The notes under the pieces are model-generated. The model had not been told where the DNA came from and did not search any database. It saw nothing but the letters and a program-made list of their open reading frames with translations. Below, piece by piece: positions 47,857-57,058 of a stretch of 64,000 nt of DNA. The DNA comes from an uncultured Desulfuromonas sp. (GTDB lineage: Bacteria > Desulfobacterota > Desulfuromonadia > Desulfuromonadales > Desulfuromonadaceae), in the NCBI RefSeq assembly GCF_963678835.1, contig NZ_OY787469.1, forward strand, positions 2,790,001 through 2,854,000. The letters run 5' to 3'. A program made the translations under genes and the position numbers. Within the stretch, counting starts at the first letter, position 1. The number at the start of each line of letters is the position of its first letter.

Positions 47857-50499
47857 TTACTCTGCGACCAACTGATTCAGCACATAGCGCAGAATACCGC
47901 CACTGCGATAGGCTTTAAGCTCCTCTTCGGTATCCAAGCGGCACAGCAGCTCCGCTCGACCCTGGCGTCCATCGTCATAGACGATCTCCATGGTCAGGCT
48001 GCATTTGGCACTGAGCTGTTCGCCCAAACCACGAATGGTGATCTTCTCCTTACCGGTCAATCCCAGAGAGTCACGGTTTTGCCCGGCGGCAAACTGCAGA
48101 GGCAGCACTCCCATCCCAAGAAGATTGGAACGATGAATCCGTTCAAAGCTCTCGGCAATCACCGCCCTCACCCCTTGCAGCAAGGTGCCTTTAGCCGCCC
48201 AGTCACGACTGGAACCGGTGCCATACTCTTTACCGGCCACCACGACCAGCGGGATTCCCTGCTGTTGGTAATCCATCGCAGCAGTAAAAATGGGTTTGAT
48301 TTCATCATCAAGAAGATCGCGGGTATATCCACCTACAACATCCGGAACCATTTCATTACGAATGCGAATATTGGCAAAGGTCCCACGCATCATCACTTCA
48401 TGATTGCCGCGCCGTGAACCATAGGAATTGAAGTCTTTAGCTTCAACGCCGTGGGAACGCAGATAATCGGCGGCAGGGCTGTTGGCAGCAATTGCTCCGG
48501 CCGGTGAGATATGGTCGGTAGTAATGGAGTTGCCTAATTTGGCCAGGATCGATGCCGATTCAATATCGTCTTGATTATTGGGCAAGGTGAAAAAGGTCGG
48601 CAATCGGATGTAGGTTGAATCCTCATCCCAGGGATAAAGCTGACTGTCTGCAACATCCATATTTTGCCACTGTTCATCGCCACTAAACACATCGGCATAT
48701 TGGGTTTGGAACATATCACCACTGACTAAAGAAACGGCTGCGGCAACTTCCGTCGTTGAGGGCCAGATATCTTTAAGATAAACCGGATTACCGGAAGCAT
48801 CTTCACCAAGCGGCTCTCGGGACAGATCAATCCGCATGGTTCCAGCCAGGGCATAGGCGACAACAAGTGGCGGTGAGGCCAACCAGTTGGATTTTGTCAA
48901 CGGGTGAATCCGTCCTTCAAAGTTGCGGTTTCCGGACAGCACGGAGCACACGTTGAGATCCCCCTGTTCAATGGCAGCGCCGATCGGCTCCGGCAATGGC
49001 CCGGAATTGCCGATACAGGTGGTACAACCATAACCAACAAGATTAAATCCCAACGCATCGAGATGCGTTTGCACACCTGATTTGTTCAAATAGTCGCTGA
49101 CCACCTTGGACCCGGGAGCCAGTGATGTCTTTACCCATGGTTTGGTTTTCAACCCCAGCTCGTTGGCCTTCTTAGCCAATAATCCGGCACACAGCATCAC
49201 TGCCGGATTGGAGGTGTTGGTACAGGATGTGATGGCGGCAATCACGACATCACCATGCGTCAAGGAATACTCTGCCCCGGCAACATCAGCACGGGCATCT
49301 TGATCAACATCAGGTTGATCGGCAACCATTACTTCGCCAAACACCCGTCCCACGTCAACCATAGCAACCCGATCTTGAGGGCGTTTCGGACCAGCCAGAC
49401 TGGATTGTACCGTGGCCAGATCGAGATCAAGCACATCAGTAAACTCAGGATCGGCAACTGAAGAGTCCCGCCACAACCCCTGGGCTTTGCAATAGGCTTC
49501 AACAACCGCCACCTGCTGTTCGGATCGACCACTGAGTTTCAGATAATTCAGGGTCAATTGATCCACCGGAAAGAAACCACAAGTCGCGCCATATTCCGGT
49601 GCCATATTGGCGATGGTCGCACGATCAGCCAGTGGCAATTCATCAAGCCCCTCGCCAAAGAATTCTACAAACTTTCCAACCACACCTTTTTGGCGCAACA
49701 TCTGAGTGACGGTCAGGACGAGATCGGTAGCTGTAATCCCCTCGCCAAGGACTCCGTGAAGATGAAAACCGATCACATCGGGAATCAACATGGAGATCGG
49801 CTGGCCCAGCATCGCCGCTTCCGCTTCAATGCCACCAACACCCCAGCCGAGAACAGCAAGACCATTGATCATGGTCGTATGACTGTCGGTTCCCACCAAA
49901 GTATCTGGAAATAACATGGTAGAACCATCGACCTGCTGGTTGTGAACAACACTGGCCAGATATTCAAGATTAACCTGATGGCAGATACCGGTCCCCGGAG
50001 GAACCACCCGGAAATTTTCAAAGGCCTGCTGCCCCCAATGGAGAAACCGGTAACGTTCGCGATTGCGCTCCATCTCAATGGCCACGTTATCGGCAAAGGC
50101 CTGATCATCGCCAAAGCGTTCGACGGTAACGGAATGATCGATGACCAGATCCACTGGGATCTGCGGGTTAATCACCGAGGGGTCTGCGCCACGCGATGCT
50201 ACCGCATCGCGCATCGCCGCCAAATCGACAATGGCCGGAACACCGGTAAAGTCCTGCATGAGCACCCGAGTTGGCCGCCAGGCGATCTCCAGCCTCTCAG
50301 ACTGGGGCTTCCATTTCGCCAGTGCCATAATATCGGCTTGCGGTTCGGAAAAACGTAACAGGTTTTCCAACAGAATTTTGATTGTTTTCGGCAAACGATC
50401 CAGATCGGCGGATAAAGATGATGCAGCATGAGGAAGACTGTAATACTGATAATCTTGGCCCGAAACGGTCAGGGTGTGGGGTGCAACCTGTAGCGACAT
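47857..50499 (-). CDS. acnA: Aconitate hydratase AcnA
   Basis: Aconitase interconverts citrate and isocitrate in the TCA cycle through a [4Fe-4S] cluster. The 880-residue protein has the AcnA/IRP1 layout, with the cluster cysteines in SCTNTSNP and GCTTCIGNSGPLPEP, DSHTTMINGLAVLGWGVGG early and the swivelling domain with GTGSSRDWAAKGT at the end. It is monocistronic on the minus strand. Confidence 0.95.
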   Translation of the reverse strand: MSLQVAPHTLTVSGQDYQYYSLPHAASSLSADLDRLPKTIKILLENLLRFSEPQADIMALAKWKPQSERLEIAWRPTRVLMQDFTGVPAIVDLAAMRDAVASRGADPSVINPQIPVDLVIDHSVTVERFGDDQAFADNVAIEMERNRERYRFLHWGQQAFENFRVVPPGTGICHQVNLEYLASVVHNQQVDGSTMLFPDTLVGTDSHTTMINGLAVLGWGVGGIEAEAAMLGQPISMLIPDVIGFHLHGVLGEGITATDLVLTVTQMLRQKGVVGKFVEFFGEGLDELPLADRATIANMAPEYGATCGFFPVDQLTLNYLKLSGRSEQQVAVVEAYCKAQGLWRDSSVADPEFTDVLDLDLATVQSSLAGPKRPQDRVAMVDVGRVFGEVMVADQPDVDQDARADVAGAEYSLTHGDVVIAAITSCTNTSNPAVMLCAGLLAKKANELGLKTKPWVKTSLAPGSKVVSDYLNKSGVQTHLDALGFNLVGYGCTTCIGNSGPLPEPIGAAIEQGDLNVCSVLSGNRNFEGRIHPLTKSNWLASPPLVVAYALAGTMRIDLSREPLGEDASGNPVYLKDIWPSTTEVAAAVSLVSGDMFQTQYADVFSGDEQWQNMDVADSQLYPWDEDSTYIRLPTFFTLPNNQDDIESASILAKLGNSITTDHISPAGAIAANSPAADYLRSHGVEAKDFNSYGSRRGNHEVMMRGTFANIRIRNEMVPDVVGGYTRDLLDDEIKPIFTAAMDYQQQGIPLVVVAGKEYGTGSSRDWAAKGTLLQGVRAVIAESFERIHRSNLLGMGVLPLQFAAGQNRDSLGLTGKEKITIRGLGEQLSAKCSLTMEIVYDDGRQGRAELLCRLDTEEELKAYRSGGILRYVLNQLVAE

Positions 50500-50675
50500 A
50501 ACGCCTCCATAAAATAAAAAAACTGGTAGATTTTGACGACGGAAAAAATGCGTTACACTGAAGCGGTCTGGAATCTGTGTGACAACAGCATAATCCCGAG
50601 AAAAAAGGGATGTAGCGTCAACATTATCATTGCCTTATTTTAAGTCAAGGACAGGAATCGTTCCCTGGGAGCCTT

Positions 50676-50984
50676 ATGGATTATCAGCAGCTGAAAAACG
50701 CCTTGCAACTATTTGCCCTTCAGGACCGCGCCAGTCTCAAAGAGATCAAAACACGGCATAAGGCTCTGGTCAAAAAACACCATCCCGATGCTGGAGGGGA
50801 CGATTCTGAAGCGATTCGTAACATTAACGCCGCCTATCAGTGTTTGATGGACTACTGCGCAAACTACCGTTTTTCATTCAGTCATGAAGAATTTATGGAG
50901 CAAAACCCGGAGGAACGCTTGCGTGAACAGTTTTCCTATGATCCGGTCTGGGGAGGCCGCGATCCGGATAAAAAACATCTTTAA
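50676..50984 (+). CDS. Small J-domain protein
   Basis: The 102-residue protein is mainly a J domain: SLKEIKTRHKALVKKHHPDAGGDDSEAIRNINAAY, with the HPD tripeptide that stimulates DnaK ATPase. The rest (SHEEFMEQNPEERLREQF) is a short helical tail without zinc-finger or glycine-rich parts. It probably recruits DnaK to one specific client. The start has GGGAG upstream. It ends 38 bases before the convergent EAL gene. Confidence 0.83.
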   Translation: MDYQQLKNALQLFALQDRASLKEIKTRHKALVKKHHPDAGGDDSEAIRNINAAYQCLMDYCANYRFSFSHEEFMEQNPEERLREQFSYDPVWGGRDPDKKHL

Positions 50985-51022
50985 CCGGACAAATGTTTTC
51001 GCTTTTGGGGATGAAAAAAGGA

Positions 51023-53803
51023 CTATGTATGATCAGGACAAGAGGGGACCTCATTGGCCGGCACAGGGGGACTGAAATAATAGCCCTGCCCCATATCGCA
51101 ACCGATCTCTTTGACTGACTGAAGAATTTCCGCACTGTCAATAAATTCCGCCACTACCTTCATCTGGGAGCGATGGGCAAACTGAACGATTGAAAAGATC
51201 AGTTCACGGGTTCTCTCGTCCTGGTTGATCGTCTGAACCAGCGATCCGTCAATTTTAATCACATCAGCGCTTACCTGAGTAAGATAGCTAAAATTGGAAT
51301 AGCCGCTGCCAAAATCATCAATAGAGATCTGGCAACCCAATTCTTTCAGATAGCAAATGGTTTCCAGAGCCTGATCGTAATTTTGAATATTTTCTGTTTC
51401 CACAACTTCCAACACCAAGCGATCAATCACATCATAACGCAATGCTGTGTCCACGATGAGCTGAACCGTCTCTTTACGCAGGAGATCATCCACGGTGAAA
51501 TTGATGGAAAAATGACACGCCTTGTCTTTGAAAAAGGTGCAGGCCTGTTCAATCATGGCGTGGGTCATATAGGCGTAAAACTGGGTCTGCTTCAATACCG
51601 GCAAAAACAGTCCAGGCGCCACAGGCTTACCAGCCTTATCGAGCAGGCGCATCAGAGTTTCAAATTTACAAATCTGACCAGTGGCCAAATCAATAATCGG
51701 CTGATAGTACGCTACGAGACGCCCTTCGGTCATCGCCTGCTGAACCGTATCAATCCAGTACATCTTCTGCTTGTACTCATCACTGTCGGCCAAGTTCTGA
51801 TTGTAGATCACCAGACGCTGATTTTGGCGTTTGGCTTCTTTAAGGGCACTGTCTGCACAGGTCAGCAGGTTTTCCTGACAGCAGGCAACGCCAACCGTCA
51901 GGGCAATGGGAATCTCCGTGTTCAGGGTATCTTCGAGGCAAAATTTCTCTTGGGAAAACTGATCGAGAAACGCGTCTATCGTGGCGGTAAAATTTTTAAC
52001 CCGCGGAGAAAGGACCGCAAAAATATCCGCATTCAGTCGATAGAGAGTCGTCTTGGTACCACCATAAAACAACGACAAAGACTCGCCGACATATTTGAGA
52101 ATCATGTCGCCGGCTTCAGTGCCATAAAGTTTATTCACACCATGAAAACTTACCATATCGATCAAGGCCAAGCACTGGTCCACCGGCCCCCGTTCAATAT
52201 CTCGCAACAATTTAAAGCGGCTGCCCAATGCCGTCACCGTGTCCGTGGAGAACGCCAGTTGCAACTGTTCACGCTTTTCCAGCAATTCAGTGATGTCATA
52301 ACGCGCAGCGATGTATTCGAGGATATTTCCTTTATCATCGGTAATTGGCATAATCACCTGCTGGGTATAGAACGGCTTGCCGTTTTTACCCAGGTTTTTC
52401 GATGATCCGCGCCACACCATCCCCGCCTGAATGGTATCCCACAGCTCCTTAAAGACCTTCTTTGGTGTACTGGGATGACGAAACAGGTTATGCGGCTTGC
52501 CGAGCATTTCATCTGCCGTATAACCGGTGACCCGTTGGAACGATTCATTGGTATAGGTAATGTGACCGGTCAAATCGCCCTTGGATACCATGCACGATAA
52601 ATCCAACAGCTTTTTATATTGCTCGAGCTCATGCATATGAGATTGCCGCTTACGGTCAAGACGGTGAATATGACGGTTGTTGTAAAGAGCGACACTCAAG
52701 CCGAACAACAGATTGAGAACCAGCAACCACAGCCCGCGATTGATTTTATCTCGTGACGCCTGATTCGCTTGGGCAATCCCCTTTTGAAGCTCCTGCTTAT
52801 GTTCATTCAAATAAAAACCAGCACCAATGGTCCAATTCCATGGCGGGTAAAAAACCAGATAGGACAGCTTTTCTTCGATCCGATTATCCCGATTTGGATT
52901 GTTGTAGTCATAACGATAAAAAGTTTGGCCACTGTGTCGGGAGATATTTTTCAACTGACGCAAAAGCCCTGGATCCTCATTCACCTCGACCAGAGCTGAG
53001 AGATCCTCATGGTAAGCGGGTTGATGGGACGCATTAAGAAGCTGATGATCCTGTGGACCAACAATAAAATAATAGCCGTAGTTATCATGACCGAATCGCT
53101 CCAGAGAGAGTAACTCGATAACGTCACGCTGAACGCGCCTCATCGCATCCTCCAGATCCATCGTGACGACAACAGCACAATCCAGTCGAGTCAGACAGGT
53201 CACAGCACTGAGAAAACGATGCTTCCGACCATCGGGAAAAACCAAGGTGGATTCTTGCCAGATAATTTTATCCGGTTGAGAAAAACCGGTCTGGATTACA
53301 GGCCGCAAAGCGTCATGCAACCGCTCTGCTTTGCTCTCTTTTTTGGAAGTAGACGGATATTCGAATTGACAATCATCGTAAATGATCTGCTCAGTCCGAT
53401 TTACCAAGAGATAGGCTCCCTCACCGTGAACCCAATAAGCTTGAAAAAGGGAACCGGCAAGAGAATTCAGCATTTCAAGACGCGAGATATTCAGGCGTCC
53501 CAACGATGCCTCAAGACGTTGAACGGTAGCAAGCTTTTCTTCCAACTCAAGACGAACATGCTCTAGCTGTAGCTGTCTGTGCGAGCGAATATGCTCAACG
53601 ACCAGATCAACATTATCTTTAACAAGTTGTTTTTGCTGCTCGATATAATTTTTTTGTACCTGTTCGGCATTTCCTTTCATGGTGGCCATCGGCTCCAAAA
53701 TAAGAAAATAACCAACACTTACCGCCAAAAAAATGCTGGTAAGAATGGTCGCAAACAGATTGATTGCTGTAATTTTAAATTTTGATCGCATAGTTTGTTT
53801 CAC
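51023..53803 (-). CDS. Cache-PAS-GGDEF(degenerate)-EAL protein, probable c-di-GMP phosphodiesterase
   Basis: The 926-residue inner-membrane protein has an N-terminal helix, a periplasmic Cache-type domain (YGYYFIVGPQDHQLLNAS to about residue 335), a second helix, a PAS domain (YTNESFQRVTGYTADEMLGK), a GGDEF domain whose active motif is replaced by NADIF and a C-terminal EAL domain. The EAL part keeps the key residues: FETLMRL, SINFTVDDLL, IDDFGSGYS, VIKID and GQGYYFSPP. It therefore probably degrades c-di-GMP, with GGDEF as regulatory. The start is a GTG at 53803 or the ATG at 53791; neither has a good site. Confidence 0.9.
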   Translation of the reverse strand: MKQTMRSKFKITAINLFATILTSIFLAVSVGYFLILEPMATMKGNAEQVQKNYIEQQKQLVKDNVDLVVEHIRSHRQLQLEHVRLELEEKLATVQRLEASLGRLNISRLEMLNSLAGSLFQAYWVHGEGAYLLVNRTEQIIYDDCQFEYPSTSKKESKAERLHDALRPVIQTGFSQPDKIIWQESTLVFPDGRKHRFLSAVTCLTRLDCAVVVTMDLEDAMRRVQRDVIELLSLERFGHDNYGYYFIVGPQDHQLLNASHQPAYHEDLSALVEVNEDPGLLRQLKNISRHSGQTFYRYDYNNPNRDNRIEEKLSYLVFYPPWNWTIGAGFYLNEHKQELQKGIAQANQASRDKINRGLWLLVLNLLFGLSVALYNNRHIHRLDRKRQSHMHELEQYKKLLDLSCMVSKGDLTGHITYTNESFQRVTGYTADEMLGKPHNLFRHPSTPKKVFKELWDTIQAGMVWRGSSKNLGKNGKPFYTQQVIMPITDDKGNILEYIAARYDITELLEKREQLQLAFSTDTVTALGSRFKLLRDIERGPVDQCLALIDMVSFHGVNKLYGTEAGDMILKYVGESLSLFYGGTKTTLYRLNADIFAVLSPRVKNFTATIDAFLDQFSQEKFCLEDTLNTEIPIALTVGVACCQENLLTCADSALKEAKRQNQRLVIYNQNLADSDEYKQKMYWIDTVQQAMTEGRLVAYYQPIIDLATGQICKFETLMRLLDKAGKPVAPGLFLPVLKQTQFYAYMTHAMIEQACTFFKDKACHFSINFTVDDLLRKETVQLIVDTALRYDVIDRLVLEVVETENIQNYDQALETICYLKELGCQISIDDFGSGYSNFSYLTQVSADVIKIDGSLVQTINQDERTRELIFSIVQFAHRSQMKVVAEFIDSAEILQSVKEIGCDMGQGYYFSPPVPANEVPSCPDHT

Positions 53804-54067
53804 ATAAATTGCAACAAAAGATACGATATTATACCTGTGAGAAAAATAAACAACAAGAGCGTCTCTAACAAAAAAATCAATTTAAATGAGTAAGTGAGGG
53901 CCCAGTAAACACGCCAGACAAAAGCGGCGCAGGCAAAAACTCAGACTAGCGCATTTATGAATACATTCCAGCAGAACCGCCTTGATCAAAGCCCATAAAC
54001 GAGCACAATCTTGAGAACTCATCAAACGGATATCACACGAGTACTTCAGCATAAGTGAAATTATATA
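53804..54067. other. Intergenic region upstream of the EAL gene
   Basis: Together with the two repeats that follow (54068-54151 and 54239-54396), this fills about 600 bases without a gene. It is AT-rich near the EAL start and no promoter, RNA gene or small protein was recognised. Confidence 0.5.
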
Positions 54068-54151
54068 TTGTAGGAGCGGCTTCAGCCGCGAATTCCCATC
54101 ACGATAAGGATCAATGACCAGAACAATTCGCGCATAAATTCGCTCCTACAA
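54068..54151. repeat. REP-like inverted repeat (TGTAGGAGCG type)
   Basis: TTGTAGGAGCG and CGCTCCTACAA form the ends; inside, GCGGC/GCCGC makes a hairpin and CGCGAATT recurs inverted as AATTCGCG. It resembles the REP sequences best known from Pseudomonas and other gammaproteobacteria. No second copy is seen in this window. Confidence 0.65.
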
Positions 54152-54238
54152 GGGCACTGCGATGACAAAATTGACTGTGTTCAAGGACTAGACAAACAGG
54201 GTTAAACAATGCCATCGTTTAAAAATCTACGACCAGCC

Positions 54239-54396
54239 TAACAGGCAGTCGAAAAACAGCCTGCGGAGCCCATGGACGGGCGACCAAAATCAAAGACCGT
54301 TTTTCAAGTCCTTGATTTTGTAAGCAAGACGGAAATCGCATTTTCGGCGTGCGCCGTTGCAAAGCCCCCGGATGGGACGTTTTTAACACCCTGCTA
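54239..54396. repeat. ~158-bp inverted-repeat element (copy 4, reverse orientation)
   Basis: It begins TAACAGGCAGTCGAAAAAC and ends GTTTTTAACACCCTGCTA, matching the reverse of copies 1 and 2 with the GGAGCCCATGGACGGGCGA and AAGACGGAAATCGCATTTTC landmarks. The ribosome-binding site of the haem protein gene begins directly after it. Confidence 0.85.
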
Positions 54397-54409
54397 AAGG
54401 AGCCTTTCC

Positions 54410-54934
54410 ATGAGAACACGCGTCATCCTTCTAGCTGTCCTCTTGATAGCCATTCCCGAATTGGCACAAAGTGAAGATAAACTCAGCACAGCGCAGCAAC
54501 GCATCGGCCTCTTTCAAAAGAGCCTGATGGAAGAACTCAAACAAGGTCTCATCCACGGCCCCGCCCATGCAATCACCATCTGTCGCCACAGAGCCCCGCA
54601 AATCGCCGCGGAATTATCAAACAACAGAGTCAAAATCGGCCGAACATCTGACCGACTGCGCAACCCGCTTAATGACGGACCAGAATGGACAAAGCCCTAC
54701 CTCAATTATTTTAAAAATCACCCTCAAAGCACAGAAACACAGGCAACTCATTTGTCAGACGGCAAACAGGGCTTCGTGAAACCAATCTATATCCAACGTC
54801 CTTGCCTGAATTGTCACGGTAAAAAAATCTCACCCGAGGTTGCTGAAACACTTCAAAGCCACTATCCACAAGATCAAGCCGTCGGTTACGATCTCGGAGG
54901 TTTCCGTGGGATTTTCTGGGTGGAAATCAGATAG
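54410..54934 (+). CDS. Periplasmic haem-binding DUF3365 (Tll0287-like) protein
   Basis: The 174-residue protein has a Sec signal peptide (MRTRVILLAVLLIAIPELAQ) and a DUF3365-type domain with NPLNDGPEW and a single c-type haem motif CLNCHG (C132-H136) near the C-terminus. Such domains serve as redox or ligand sensors and are often fused to histidine kinases or chemoreceptors; here the domain is free. AAAGGAG precedes the ATG directly downstream of a repeat element. A GGDEF gene follows about 270 bases later. Confidence 0.82.
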   Translation: MRTRVILLAVLLIAIPELAQSEDKLSTAQQRIGLFQKSLMEELKQGLIHGPAHAITICRHRAPQIAAELSNNRVKIGRTSDRLRNPLNDGPEWTKPYLNYFKNHPQSTETQATHLSDGKQGFVKPIYIQRPCLNCHGKKISPEVAETLQSHYPQDQAVGYDLGGFRGIFWVEIR

Positions 54935-55204
54935 CAACATCAAGTTTTTTACATAAACGCCCTTGTAAGGGAAGGTTATGACAAGCATCGTGACCTTCCC
55001 TTCGTTCCCCCTCGCGCATTGCCCAAATCATCTCTTTCTCTCTCAGCATCAACCTGCCTTTTCTAATATTTAAATATTCGGAAACAACAGGCATTTTTTT
55101 TGCATATCTATTATTAAATCTGTCACACACCACGGCTACAAATAGCCCTGATATGTGAACAAACATACATTTTAATGTTTTTTTACTCTAGGAGGAGTGG
55201 TTAA

Positions 55205-55960
55205 ATGACTGAAAAATTCTTTAAATTCAGTCAAGACACGATCTGGCTTTTTTTGGCTGTTGGAATTGTTCTATTTGTCGCTATTCGTTATGACCTTATT
55301 GAAACCATGACGATACTGATCAACGATCATGGCGAGTTGCGGCTCCTTGAAATCCTTATCGCGCTGTCATGTGCCATTGTTTTTGTCTTGATTTTTGTTT
55401 TCCGTCGATTAAAAGAATTAGGCACTTGCCGCTGTCGTCTGTTGGACACGATCAGGGAGATCAATGCCCTTTCAACAACAGACCGACTCACGGGTCTGAA
55501 CAACCGTCGTTATTTCGTCAAAATTGCCGCGCGTGACGTTGGAATTTCACTGCATGCCGGGGGATCGCCTCTTGTTGCCATTGTTGATATTGACCATCTA
55601 ACCTCTCTCAACGATGCTTTCGGGCAAAATGTTGGAGATCATGTTTTGAAACAAGTGGCAGAATTAGTCTCTGAAAATCTCACAGAAACGGACCTGGCGG
55701 CACGGTTCAGAGGGCCGACATTCATCATCCTGCTTGGTGATTGTGACACCGCTAAAGCCATTAAACACTTTGATGTGTTGCGCCAGAAAATTTTCGACAG
55801 CGTGTTTTTTATTGATTCTGACAAAGTCACGACATCAGTCAGCATTGGTGTTGGCAGCAAACAGGAAACAACCCAGTCGTTAAGTGATCTGATCAATGAT
55901 GCCGAAATTGCCCTCTTTGAAGCCAAAGACTCCGGGCGTAATCGTGTCGTCTTGCGTTAA
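55205..55960 (+). CDS. Membrane GGDEF protein with degenerate active site
   Basis: The 251-residue protein has two membrane helices (about 13-29 and 48-66) and a GGDEF domain that keeps DRLTGLNNRRYF and DIDHLTSLNDAFGQNVGD but has RGPTF (169-173) where GGEEF should be. The metal- and GTP-binding glycine and glutamates are lost, so cyclase activity is unlikely. It may bind GTP or a partner as a regulator. GGAGGAG lies upstream of the ATG. Confidence 0.87.
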   Translation: MTEKFFKFSQDTIWLFLAVGIVLFVAIRYDLIETMTILINDHGELRLLEILIALSCAIVFVLIFVFRRLKELGTCRCRLLDTIREINALSTTDRLTGLNNRRYFVKIAARDVGISLHAGGSPLVAIVDIDHLTSLNDAFGQNVGDHVLKQVAELVSENLTETDLAARFRGPTFIILLGDCDTAKAIKHFDVLRQKIFDSVFFIDSDKVTTSVSIGVGSKQETTQSLSDLINDAEIALFEAKDSGRNRVVLR

Positions 55961-56185
55961 AACGCCAGAAAACCTTTAAACACAACCTGCTCAAATAAAA
56001 AAACTCCACAAACACCATGTGGCGTGTTTTTGTCTTTATATCCCTTACGCCATTATCTCATCAAAGATGAACCGCCTTTGTGCAGTTCTTACCATTGTCT
56101 CAAGATGCATCAAATACTAATTGCCAATTTTGGGTTAAATATTATAATTTGACCTTTTATTTCTTTCCCCCAAACAAGGTGGCTT

Positions 56186-57058
56186 GTGCGCGTTCCTTTT
56201 TCTTTTAATATCCTTGTTTCTATTTTATTTTATTTGGGATCAGTTTTTTCGGCCTTGGCGTCCGATCAAGAACCGTTACGCTTCGCTCCCCTCCCAATGG
56301 TCACTGAACGAATTCTCAAACATAGCTTTGAACCTTTTGCGGAGTATCTATCCCAACAAACAAACCGTCCCATTGAATTGGTTTTGGAGAAAAACTATCG
56401 CACGCTGCTTGACAAGCTGCTTGCCGATAAAATTGACCTTGCCTATCTGGGGCCTCTGCCCTTTGTTTATTTGACCCAGCAGGATCCGAGCTTTGTGCCC
56501 ATCGTCCGGTTCGTCGACAAAACCGGTCACTCAACATACACCTGTTGCCTGGCCGAATTTCGCGGTGACCACATTGATCTTGACTCAGATCGTCCGTTGC
56601 TGATTTCGCTAACACAACCCTATTCGACCTGTGGGTACCTGATGAGTGAAAAAATGCTCAATCGACATCATTACAGTTTAAGCGATGGCAGCTATATCTA
56701 CTCGGGAAACCATTCGGAAAGCGCCTTGGACGTGTTACGTGGAGCAACCCAGGTCGCTGGCTTGAAAACCTCCATTGCTGAAAAATATCATCATCTCGGA
56801 CTGCAAGTCGTTGAGCAAAGCCCTCCCCTTCCCGGTTTTGTTCTAATCGCAAACCCTCGAACCGTACCGGAAGAACAGATTAATAAAATTCGCAGTCGCC
56901 TTCTGGCCCTTGATCAACAACATGCCGACAGGGATGCCGAAACAACCCATTTGTGGGGAGAAGCGATCCGCTACGGAGCCACGGAAGTCCACACCGGGGA
57001 TTACGATGTGATCCGCGACCTGCTTCAACAGGTTGCCATTCCGGGCATCGAACCATGA
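56186..57058 (+). CDS. PhnD-like periplasmic phosphate/phosphonate-type binding protein
   Basis: The 290-residue protein has a signal peptide (start MRVPFSFNILVSILFYLGSV) and a PhnD-type domain (RFAPLPMVTERIL, LVLEKNYRTLLDKLLADKID, LAYLGPLPFVYL). The ABC partners of a transporter are absent. The stop overlaps the start of a membrane diguanylate cyclase by four bases, so the protein more likely senses a ligand for that cyclase than feeds a transporter. The start is a GTG with AAGGTGG upstream. Confidence 0.85.
   Translation: MRVPFSFNILVSILFYLGSVFSALASDQEPLRFAPLPMVTERILKHSFEPFAEYLSQQTNRPIELVLEKNYRTLLDKLLADKIDLAYLGPLPFVYLTQQDPSFVPIVRFVDKTGHSTYTCCLAEFRGDHIDLDSDRPLLISLTQPYSTCGYLMSEKMLNRHHYSLSDGSYIYSGNHSESALDVLRGATQVAGLKTSIAEKYHHLGLQVVEQSPPLPGFVLIANPRTVPEEQINKIRSRLLALDQQHADRDAETTHLWGEAIRYGATEVHTGDYDVIRDLLQQVAIPGIEP

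Noticed and set aside
54927-55166. 79-residue leftward frame between the haem protein and GGDEF genes
   Set aside because: No ribosome-binding site, no family, and it lies in the likely promoter region of the GGDEF gene.
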